Origin: DAIRFP01 sp036794995 | GTDB taxonomy: Bacteria; Desulfobacterota; Binatia; UBA9968 | Length of the DNA stretch: 15,566 nucleotides | Direction of reading: 5' to 3' | Assembly: GCA_036794995.1 (NCBI GenBank) | Contig: DAIRFP010000112.1 | Location: 1 to 15,566 of the forward strand | In this document: in pieces, positions 6,305 through 12,325 of the stretch | How the letters are laid out: the number at the start of each line of letters is the position of its first letter | Numbering within the stretch: the first letter of the stretch is position 1 | Notes under the pieces: generated by a model | What the model was told of the DNA's origin: nothing | Seen by the model: the letters and a program-made list of their open reading frames with translations, nothing else | The model's database searches: none | Position numbers and translations under genes: made by a program

Positions 6305-7303
6305 ATGAAGGATTTGACCATCGTAGTCGGTACCATCGGCCAAAGTATTATGCGGAGCGAAGACAACGGCCAAACCTGGGCGCGCATCGGGCCCAGGCGT
6401 GGATTCGCTTACGAAGCGTCGGTGCGCTGTATCGCCATGAACCCGCGCCAACCGAACATTCTTTTCGCCGGCACGGAAAGAGGGCTCTATCGCAGCGAAG
6501 ATCGCGGCGCGAACTGGCAATATATCGACTCCGCGCTCAATCCCCATTATATCTGGGCGATCGGGATCGATCCGGTTAATCCGGACAACCTGTTTGTCGG
6601 CACCGGCACGCCGACGCCGGCGATGCTCTTTCGCTCGAAGGATGGCGGTCAGAGTTGGGACAAGCGGCCGGTGGAAGTCGCGGCGGAGTGCGAGGCCGTC
6701 GGCACGCCGAGATTCACCGGCATTGCCGTCGATCCGGTGGAACCGAAAAACATCTGGGTGAGCATCGAAGTTGACGGCGCGCGCCATAGCAGCGACGGCG
6801 GAGAAACCTGGGAGCTAGTGGAGGTGACCGGTCGTAAGGACATCCACAACGTTGCCGTCACTGCGGGACCGCCGAAAACGGTTTTCATCATGGCCAACCG
6901 CGAGATCTACGCGAGCACGGATGACGGTGGCAGTTGGGAAGCGCGTGGCATGCAGACGAGTCTTCCCTGGGAGTACCCCAGAAAAGAAACCTACCTGCGC
7001 GGCATCGCCGTCGATTCCGCAGATCCAAAAAGCATCCTGTTGGGATTCGGCGACTTCACGCCGGGAACGTCGGGCGCCGTGGCGCGCTCCAACGATTTCG
7101 GCAAAAACTGGAAGCTGCTGCCCTTGCCGGTGGAGCCGAATTCCACCGTCTGGACGTTTGGCACGAATCCGGCGGATCCGAACATTCTGTTCGCGGCAAG
7201 CCGCTACGGTTACCTTTACCGGAGCGACGATCGCGGGGCTTCGTGGGAAAAGCTCCGCAGGGAGCTAAGCGAAATTGCGGCGGTGTGCTGGTTGCCGAAC
7301 TGA
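6305..7303 (+). CDS. Seven-Asp-box beta-propeller protein (BNR/sortilin-like)
   Basis: This is a 332-residue protein with GGAGGG at 6295-6300, four bases before the ATG. A TTG at 6290 could add five residues but lies in front of that site. Seven Asp-boxes with the pattern S-x-D-x-G-x-x-W start at residues 18, 64, 111, 162, 204, 262 and 307, evenly spaced by about 40-60 residues. Between them are repeated I-x-x-D/N-P-x-x-P-x-x-I/L strands. This predicts a complete seven-bladed propeller occupying the whole chain. Asp-boxes occur in sialidases, sortilins, plant photosystem assembly factors and many uncharacterised exo-sialidase-like proteins. They are structural and do not prove glycosidase activity. 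There is no signal peptide or membrane segment, so the protein is probably cytoplasmic. Its function is unknown. Confidence 0.9.
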   Translation: MKDLTIVVGTIGQSIMRSEDNGQTWARIGPRRGFAYEASVRCIAMNPRQPNILFAGTERGLYRSEDRGANWQYIDSALNPHYIWAIGIDPVNPDNLFVGTGTPTPAMLFRSKDGGQSWDKRPVEVAAECEAVGTPRFTGIAVDPVEPKNIWVSIEVDGARHSSDGGETWELVEVTGRKDIHNVAVTAGPPKTVFIMANREIYASTDDGGSWEARGMQTSLPWEYPRKETYLRGIAVDSADPKSILLGFGDFTPGTSGAVARSNDFGKNWKLLPLPVEPNSTVWTFGTNPADPNILFAASRYGYLYRSDDRGASWEKLRRELSEIAAVCWLPN

Positions 7304-7328
7304 AGCGCGCGTACGCGCGCAGTTTCAT

Positions 7329-7350
7329 GTTCAAGGTTCCAGGTTCAAAG
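7329..7350. repeat. GTTCAAGG-type dispersed repeat, short copy
   Basis: GTTCAAGGTTCCAGGTTCAA followed by AG is a short member of the TTCAAAG family. Just downstream, 7363-7384 can fold as CGACT-AGGT pairing with ACCT-A-AGTCG, with a one-base bulge. Confidence 0.5.
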
Positions 7351-7421
7351 TCGCAACCCGATCGACTAGGTTGAACCTAAGTCGAATCGCTGAGGAACCC
7401 GAGTCACCGACGAATCAAATA

Positions 7422-7467
7422 CCCCCACCTGTTTCCTCCCCCGTCGCGGGAAGGATTAAAGAGGGAG
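7422..7467. repeat. CCCCCACCT...GAGGGAG dispersed repeat
   Basis: This C-run/G-run element, with a central CCCGTCGCGGG, reads on the minus strand as TPSLILPATGEETGGG. Peptides of this kind are the usual translation product of a widespread non-coding repeat style in environmental genomes. It lies just upstream of the next gene's ribosome-binding site. Confidence 0.5.
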
Positions 7468-7495
7468 TAACAGATAGCGCACGGGAGTAGGGCAC

Positions 7496-8323
7496 ATGCC
7501 AAATGTAAAGCTGCCAACCGGAGTGGATTTTTATTACGAGTCTCACGGTCAAGGAGAACCGCTCATTTTTGTTCCCTCGACCGCGTATTCCGGCGAAGTC
7601 TGGAAACCGTCGCAGATGCCGCTGGCTCAATCGCTCAGTATCATCTTCCATGATCCGCGAGGATGCGGCCGTTCCGTTGCCGCTCAGCAAGTCTACACCA
7701 TCGAACAGATGGCTGCGGATATCGTGGCATTGATGGATCATCTGAAAATCCCGGCTGCGCATCTCTTGGGCCATTCCATGGGCGGGAGGATCGCCCTCTG
7801 TCTGACGCAAAACTTTCCCGGGCGGGTAAAGAGCCTGATCATGGCGGCGAGCGGGTCGGGCCCGGCGGCACGGGAAGGCTCGGATTGCATCACCGGTCTG
7901 CCGCATCGTCTGGTTGTCGATATGGTGACAATGGGGTTTGAAAAGTTTATCCGTCACGAAGTTTGTGACTCCGATACCTTCTTCACGAAAGACTTTCGCG
8001 AGCGCCATCCCGACAAGGTTCAGGAGCTCTTCAAACTGTTCTGGGCAACCCATGCGAAACTGCCGGAGTTCGTCCATCTCTGCATCGCCCGCCATAACTG
8101 GGAAGGCACCCACCGTCTCGGCGATGTCAAAGCGCCGACCTTAGTGGTTATCGGCGAAGCGGATACAGTCGGGAGCAACCACAGGGCGCAGTCGGAAGTA
8201 TTGGTCAAGCGCATACCCGGGGCCGAGCTTAAAGTGCTAACAGGTCAGTCCCACGGATTTTTCTGGCAAGCGCCGGAGGAAACCAACGCCCTGATTCTCG
8301 ATTGGGTGAGGCGTCATAGCTAA
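7496..8323 (+). CDS. Alpha/beta hydrolase
   Basis: This is a 275-residue cytoplasmic alpha/beta-hydrolase fold protein. The oxyanion region follows PLIFVPSTAYSG, and HDPRGCGRS (residues 52-60) is the conserved turn before the nucleophile. The elbow is GHSMGG with Ser94. The acid is Asp223 in VVIGEADTV and the base is His253 in TGQSHGFFW, so the triad is complete and in order. GGGAG at 7483-7487 with eight bases to the ATG supports the start. Relatives include esterases, enol-lactonases (PcaD type) and meta-cleavage hydrolases. The nearby amidohydrolase and CMD-family genes make aromatic or lactone breakdown plausible, but that is inference. Confidence 0.9.
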   Translation: MPNVKLPTGVDFYYESHGQGEPLIFVPSTAYSGEVWKPSQMPLAQSLSIIFHDPRGCGRSVAAQQVYTIEQMAADIVALMDHLKIPAAHLLGHSMGGRIALCLTQNFPGRVKSLIMAASGSGPAAREGSDCITGLPHRLVVDMVTMGFEKFIRHEVCDSDTFFTKDFRERHPDKVQELFKLFWATHAKLPEFVHLCIARHNWEGTHRLGDVKAPTLVVIGEADTVGSNHRAQSEVLVKRIPGAELKVLTGQSHGFFWQAPEETNALILDWVRRHS

Positions 8324-8353
8324 TCCGGAAAGTTCGGGAAGACGCGAAGAAAG

Positions 8354-8499
8354 GGTTTCGGGTGTCGGGTTTCAGGTTTCGGTCAGAACGTACTCGCGTT
8401 CGAATACGACAGTCTCCAACGATCGTCCGGCAGTTGGAGAGAGCAGCGAGATTCGCGGAGCTCTTCTAACCTGAAACCCGACACCTGGAACCCGAAACC
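8354..8499. repeat. Long nested palindromic element (GGGTTTCG family)
   Basis: The outer arms GGTGTCGGGTTTCAGGT (8361-8377) and ACCTGAAACCCGACACC (8469-8485) are perfectly complementary over 17 bases. They are extended imperfectly by GGTTTCGGGT (8354-8363) with ACCCGAAACC (8490-8499). Inside lie CTCGC (8393-8397) with GCGAG (8446-8450), and TCTCCAAC (8413-8420) with GTTGGAGA (8433-8440), eight perfect pairs around a 12-base loop. The whole element sits between two plus-strand genes, ending eight bases before the ribosome-binding site of the amidohydrolase. It may be a MITE- or REP-like element. Confidence 0.75.
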
Positions 8500-8517
8500 A
8501 GTGATCAGGAGGCCGCC

Positions 8518-9600
8518 ATGGGATGGGTAGACGCTGACGCGCACGTTGTCGAAAGCCCGCACACGTGGGACTATTTACTTCCTTCCGAGCAAAGGTTTCG
8601 TCCGCAGTTGTTTAAACCGGAGGGCGATTCGCAAAAGGCGCACTGGGTCATCGACGGGAAGATCCGCGGCCTGTTCCGATTTACCTTTAGCGCGGAAGAT
8701 GTTGCCCAGAAATCGGAGCAATTTGGCAGGAACATGACGACAACCATGGCCACTCGTGATCTTGCCGATGTCGCGGCGCGCATCAAGCACATGGATGAGT
8801 TGGGAATCGATGTGCAGGTGCTTTACCCGAGCATTTTTCTCGACCCTTGCACGGATCGGCCGGATACGGATGTGGCTCTGTGCGGCTCCTACAATCGCTG
8901 GCTGGCGGATGTCTGGAAGCAGAGCAAAGGACGCTTGCGCTGGATGGCGACTTTGCCCCTGCTGAGCATGCCCGATACGCTGGATCAGTTAAGGTTTGCG
9001 CAAGAAAATGGCGGGTGTGGGGTTTTTATGCGCCCCCTCGAAGGATCCCGACAGATCACTGACCCGTACTTTTTCCCGTTGTACGAACAAGCGCAGAAGA
9101 TAAACTTCTGCATCGGGTTGCACCAAGCCAACGGCAGCGCCGCGGCTGTGGACATGATGGTCAACCCTGACGGCAGCCGTGATTTTTTCAACCAATACCG
9201 AATTTTCAATGTCGGCGCGTTATTCCGGATTCTCAGTTGCGGCATACCCAAGATGTTTCCCAAGCTTCGCTTCGGATTTATTGAAACGGCCGCCTCCTGG
9301 GTCCCCTGGGTGGTTTACGAACTGCGCCGTCGCTTGGATACGGTGAACAACAAGTTGCCCAATGATTTTCTCGAGCGCTCCGGAATCTTCGTAACTTGCC
9401 AGATTGGCGACGACGTGCCTTACCTGATCAAGAGCTGCATGGGGGAGAATACGCTCATGATCGGCACGGATTACGGCCACGCCGATTCGTCGACAGAGTT
9501 GGACGCTCTCACCACCTTGAAAGAGAGCGGCGGCATCACGTTCCAGATGCACAAGAAAATCGTCGAAGACAATCCGCGGGTATTTTACGGGCTTAACTGA
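8518..9600 (+). CDS. Amidohydrolase family protein (Amidohydro_2, ACMSD-like)
   Basis: This is a 360-residue TIM-barrel metal-dependent hydrolase or decarboxylase. The N-terminal metal motif is DADAHV (Asp7, His9). His202 in GLHQANG and Asp318 in GTDYGH are the expected later ligands, and Glu256 and His321 are also near the expected site. AGGAGG at 8507-8512, five bases before the ATG, is a strong ribosome-binding site. The family (PF04909) includes aminocarboxymuconate-semialdehyde decarboxylase, gamma-resorcylate decarboxylase and lactonases of aromatic catabolism. DxDAH in place of a plain HxH fits a large, poorly characterised environmental branch. The substrate is unknown. No signal peptide is visible. 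Confidence 0.9.
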   Translation: MGWVDADAHVVESPHTWDYLLPSEQRFRPQLFKPEGDSQKAHWVIDGKIRGLFRFTFSAEDVAQKSEQFGRNMTTTMATRDLADVAARIKHMDELGIDVQVLYPSIFLDPCTDRPDTDVALCGSYNRWLADVWKQSKGRLRWMATLPLLSMPDTLDQLRFAQENGGCGVFMRPLEGSRQITDPYFFPLYEQAQKINFCIGLHQANGSAAAVDMMVNPDGSRDFFNQYRIFNVGALFRILSCGIPKMFPKLRFGFIETAASWVPWVVYELRRRLDTVNNKLPNDFLERSGIFVTCQIGDDVPYLIKSCMGENTLMIGTDYGHADSSTELDALTTLKESGGITFQMHKKIVEDNPRVFYGLN

Positions 9601-9821
9601 TTGCAAACGGTAATGACTATTCGGTGATTGCGAATATGGCGGCTGGCTCCCAACGTTTTGGGCGGCACTGAACACCGACACTTGGGTGTTGCTGGTTGCT
9701 TGTGCTTCAAGTAAACTTTCAGAGAAGTGAGGTGGAGGCGACAAAATACGGTGTTTTCGGATGGATCTTTCCGGGAGCACGTGACGCGGATAATAAGTTA
9801 ACGCGGATTTGGCAATAGAAA

Positions 9822-10169
9822 ATGACACAAGAACAATTCCCGACACTAGAGATCCGAACCGACACTCCGCCGCTAAGGCACGATGATTCCGGTGCCGTTC
9901 GTATCGGCGACACCCGGGTTTTGTTGGAGCTCGTCATCCGAGCCTTCCAAGACGGCGCTACGCCTGAGGCCATCGTGCAACGCTTTCCAACAACGACTCT
10001 CACGGATATCTATTCTGTAATCGCTTATTACCTGCGCCATCGCGCTCTTGTCGAACGCTACCTTACGGAACGTGAGCGACAAGCTGAAGTCCTTCGGCAA
10101 GACATTGAAGCCCGGCAAGGGGACTTGTCTGAGGTCCGCCGCCGCCTGCTCGGCCAGCGAAGTTCGTAA
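9822..10169 (+). CDS. DUF433 antitoxin-like protein
   Basis: This is a 115-residue protein with a DUF433 core at residues 24-80: GAVRIGDTRVLLELVI, then FQDGATPEAIVQRFP, then a helix ending YYLRHRAL. The core is followed by a charged helical tail rich in Arg, Glu and Gln. DUF433 is a small helix-turn-helix-like domain, commonly the DNA-binding antitoxin partner of DUF5615 PIN-like proteins. It ends nine bases before such a gene, which is the expected order and spacing. The ATG has no clear ribosome-binding site. It probably represses its own operon, but I could not identify an operator. Confidence 0.85.
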   Translation: MTQEQFPTLEIRTDTPPLRHDDSGAVRIGDTRVLLELVIRAFQDGATPEAIVQRFPTTTLTDIYSVIAYYLRHRALVERYLTERERQAEVLRQDIEARQGDLSEVRRRLLGQRSS

Positions 10170-10178
10170 GACGTTTCA

Positions 10179-10529
10179 ATGCTGCGGTTAGTCAGCGATG
10201 AGAACTTCAACGGTGACATCGTACGCGGCTTATTGTTTCGTCGCCCCGATCTGAACTTAGTTCGCGTTCAGGATGTCGGCCTGGAGCAAGCAATCGATCC
10301 AGTTGTGCTTGCCTGGGCGGCCCAGGACCACCGGATTATCGTGACTCACGACCGCGCGACTCTGCCTCATTTCGCCTATGAGCGTGTCGTGGCAGGCGAG
10401 CCCATGCCCGGTGTGTTTGTGATCAATGATCGTTTACCAGTCGGACAGGCTATCGAAGAAATCCTCTTGGTCGTTACATGTAGCGAAGCTTCTGAATGGA
10501 CGGGTAAAGTTCTTTACCTGCCGTTGTAA
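10179..10529 (+). CDS. DUF5615 PIN-like toxin
   Basis: This is a 116-residue protein of the DUF5615 / Mut7-C-like PIN group. The acidic site begins at SDENF (Asp7, Glu8) near the N-terminus. The VTHDRAT motif (Asp58) follows a short beta strand, and LAWAAQDHRIIVTHD is the characteristic central segment. PIN-like domains are metal-dependent ribonucleases. In VapC45-type pairs they act as toxins neutralised by the upstream DUF433 protein. The nine-base gap from the DUF433 stop indicates a two-gene operon. All expected acidic residues seem present, so it looks intact. RNase activity and target are not shown by the sequence. Confidence 0.85.
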   Translation: MLRLVSDENFNGDIVRGLLFRRPDLNLVRVQDVGLEQAIDPVVLAWAAQDHRIIVTHDRATLPHFAYERVVAGEPMPGVFVINDRLPVGQAIEEILLVVTCSEASEWTGKVLYLPL

Positions 10530-10587
10530 ATCTTATTCATCACCACCTGACCTCAACGAAAGTTTTTAGATTCGCCGCTCTAGGATC

Positions 10588-11685
10588 TCAACATTGACGC
10601 AGGACGGTTCCCAGGTTGACCAACAACTCTTCGATATCGTCCAGGGAGTTGAAGCGGGGAGACCCGCCGAGGTGGGGACTGATGATCACGTTCTGGAATT
10701 TGATGAGCGGGTCGTTGGCATCGCCCGGCTCGTCGTAGAAAGTGTCGAGCCCAAAGCCGCCTAATCGGCCAGAAGCGAGCGCCTCGCGCAAGGCGTGGCG
10801 GTCGACTTGGTTGGGTTGAGAGACGTTAATCAGGAAGGCTCCCGGTTTGATAATCGAAAGCTCGCGAGCGCCGATGAAATTGCGAGTCTCATCGACACGG
10901 GGCAGGTGCAGACTCACGCAGTCCGACGTTGCGAGCAATTCATCCAGCGTGCAATAGGTCGCGTGGTGGCGTTGCTCGATATCGGCCGGCAGGCGATGTC
11001 GCTGAGCGTAGACGATGCGCATCTCCAGCGCTGCGGCGCGCAGCGCGAGCTCCCGCCCAATTTCTCCAAGTCCGATGATACCCAGTTGGCGGTTGTAAAG
11101 TGTGACCATACCCGGAATGCGCGCCCAGTTGCCGTTGGGGGTGTGCTTGCGATCATAAGTCGTGGGTTGATAACCGGCGGCCTTCAACTGCTCCAGGCTG
11201 ATCAAATTGGCGTTCCGGGTGATCTGGCGCGCGAGCGCGAGCATGAGCATTAAGCCCTGCTCCGCGGTGGAAATATTGGCGCGCCGCCTGATGGTTAGAA
11301 TCTTAATTCCGGCGCTCTCGCAAGCTGCAGGATCAATATTGCGCGTGGTGAAGCCGTATTTCTGTACGAAGCGGAGAGAGCCCGCCGATGCCGCAACTTC
11401 GGCCGGGCCGATGGGCAATTCTTCCACTACAGCGACACTTGCCCCCGGGAGGTGCGCCAGGAGTCGAGGATGATCGTCCACGAGATGCACGTCCGAGGGA
11501 TAAAGATTGGGTACCTGGGCGCGTATCTTCTCGCACCAACCGTGGAAATCGGGCAGGTCATGCAAACAGAAATGGGCAAAGGCTTCGAAGCGTTCCCGCG
11601 GCGCTGATGGGTCAAGTACGACCTGAATCAAGCGGAGGAAAGTGTCGTTTTCAACGACGAATTTTAGCCTGGGCAATGACGTCAT
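10588..11685 (-). CDS. D-2-hydroxyacid dehydrogenase family protein with a substituted catalytic Arg
   Basis: This is a 365-residue protein. The dinucleotide-binding motif is GLGEIG (residues 205-210), in a C-terminal half typical of the NAD(P)-dependent D-2-hydroxyacid dehydrogenases that interconvert 2-keto and 2-hydroxy acids. Of the usual catalytic trio, Glu319 (FYDEP) and His338 (SPHLGG) are present. The arginine of the canonical N-T/V-A/S-R-G motif is replaced: the sequence reads INVSQPNQVD, with Gln290 in that place. The codons (CAA CCC) differ from Arg-Gly at more than one base, so this is not a single sequencing error. It lies downstream of the CMD gene on the same strand, separated by 94 bases containing a repeat hairpin. 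It is either an altered-substrate or reductase branch, or inactive. Confidence 0.85.
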   Translation of the reverse strand: MTSLPRLKFVVENDTFLRLIQVVLDPSAPRERFEAFAHFCLHDLPDFHGWCEKIRAQVPNLYPSDVHLVDDHPRLLAHLPGASVAVVEELPIGPAEVAASAGSLRFVQKYGFTTRNIDPAACESAGIKILTIRRRANISTAEQGLMLMLALARQITRNANLISLEQLKAAGYQPTTYDRKHTPNGNWARIPGMVTLYNRQLGIIGLGEIGRELALRAAALEMRIVYAQRHRLPADIEQRHHATYCTLDELLATSDCVSLHLPRVDETRNFIGARELSIIKPGAFLINVSQPNQVDRHALREALASGRLGGFGLDTFYDEPGDANDPLIKFQNVIISPHLGGSPRFNSLDDIEELLVNLGTVLRQC

Positions 11686-11691
11686 AGAAAG

Positions 11692-11775
11692 ATGGTTTCA
11701 AGGTTCAAAGTTCAATGTTCAATGTGGGCCCCCCGGAGTGAAAACCTTGAACTTTGAACGTGAAACGTTGAACCG
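11692..11775. repeat. GTTCAAAG-type repeat in inverted (hairpin) form
   Basis: GTTCAAAGTTCAA (11703-11715) and TTGAACTTTGAAC (11747-11759) form 13 perfect pairs around a 31-base loop containing GGGCCCCCC. Further units of the same family flank them. It occupies the gap between the CMD and dehydrogenase genes of a same-strand cluster. In RNA it could act as a processing or attenuation hairpin. Confidence 0.75.
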
Positions 11776-11779
11776 CTTC

Positions 11780-12307
11780 TTAGGGCTCCGGATCGACCTT
11801 CAATGCCTTTAGGAACCGTGTCAACATATTATATGCGGCGATGAGCATGGTCAGCTCGACGGCCTGGCGCTCGCTGAAGTGTTTTCTGACTTCGGCAAAG
11901 ACGGCGTCCGGCACGTCGATCGTCCGCGTCATGGCGTCAGTGTAGGCGAGCAGCGCGCGTTGTTTCTCCGTGAATAGTTTCGACGAAGGCCAATCGGCGA
12001 TGGCCGTGACCTGCTCGGGTGTCAATCCTTCCTTTAACGCATAGACTGGGCCGTGGGCGCGTTGGACATACTCGACATCGTTCAAGATCGCGACGCGAAT
12101 CACTGCCAGCTCGCGGCATTGCCCATCGATCTCGGTGCCGTAGCGCACGGCCTGATTAAGCTCGAACCAGGCATCCGCCAGCGTGGGGCTGTGCAGCATC
12201 AAGCGATAAATGTTGATCAACCGCCCACCCCGCGCGCCTTTGATCTTAGCGATGGATCCAGCCAGGTTGGCGTGTTCGGTTTCTTCAATCAGCGGTACGC
12301 GAGCCAT
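11780..12307 (-). CDS. Carboxymuconolactone decarboxylase (CMD/AhpD-like) family protein
   Basis: This is a 175-residue all-helical protein. Two helical regions surround RELAVIRVAILNDVEYVQRAH (residues 65-85), the CMD signature in which Glu66 and His85 are the family positions. It is followed by LKEGLTPEQV and an LLAYTDAMT helix. The AhpD CxxC redox pair is absent, and Cys64 stands alone. So a peroxidase-reductase role is unlikely and a decarboxylase-like or unknown role remains. AAAGGAAG just before the ATG is a good ribosome-binding site. It starts 18 bases after the stop of the carboxyltransferase gene, so the two are almost certainly co-transcribed. A link to aromatic or dicarboxylate metabolism is plausible but unproven. 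Confidence 0.85.
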   Translation of the reverse strand: MARVPLIEETEHANLAGSIAKIKGARGGRLINIYRLMLHSPTLADAWFELNQAVRYGTEIDGQCRELAVIRVAILNDVEYVQRAHGPVYALKEGLTPEQVTAIADWPSSKLFTEKQRALLAYTDAMTRTIDVPDAVFAEVRKHFSERQAVELTMLIAAYNMLTRFLKALKVDPEP

Positions 12308-12325
12308 GACTTCCTTTCGAAGAGG

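Noticed and set aside
6107..6787. Long minus-strand open frame opposite the propeller gene
   Set aside because: The plus strand encodes seven regular Asp-boxes there; the minus frame ends in repeat-derived peptides and has no motif.
7415..8113. Long minus-strand open frame opposite the alpha/beta hydrolase
   Set aside because: It mirrors the plus-strand hydrolase, which has a complete catalytic triad, and its end is the translation of a non-coding repeat.
8392..8412. GTTCGAAT-like T-loop suggesting a tRNA
   Set aside because: The flanking bases do not pair as a T-stem, and no acceptor or anticodon arm can be drawn. The region belongs to the palindromic element.
9640..9720. ACACTTGGGTGT dyad and GCTTGTGCTTCAAG stretch upstream of the DUF433 gene as an operator
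   Set aside because: It is more than 100 bases from the start codon and resembles yet another dispersed repeat. The dyad is imperfect and no promoter-like hexamers are placed around it.
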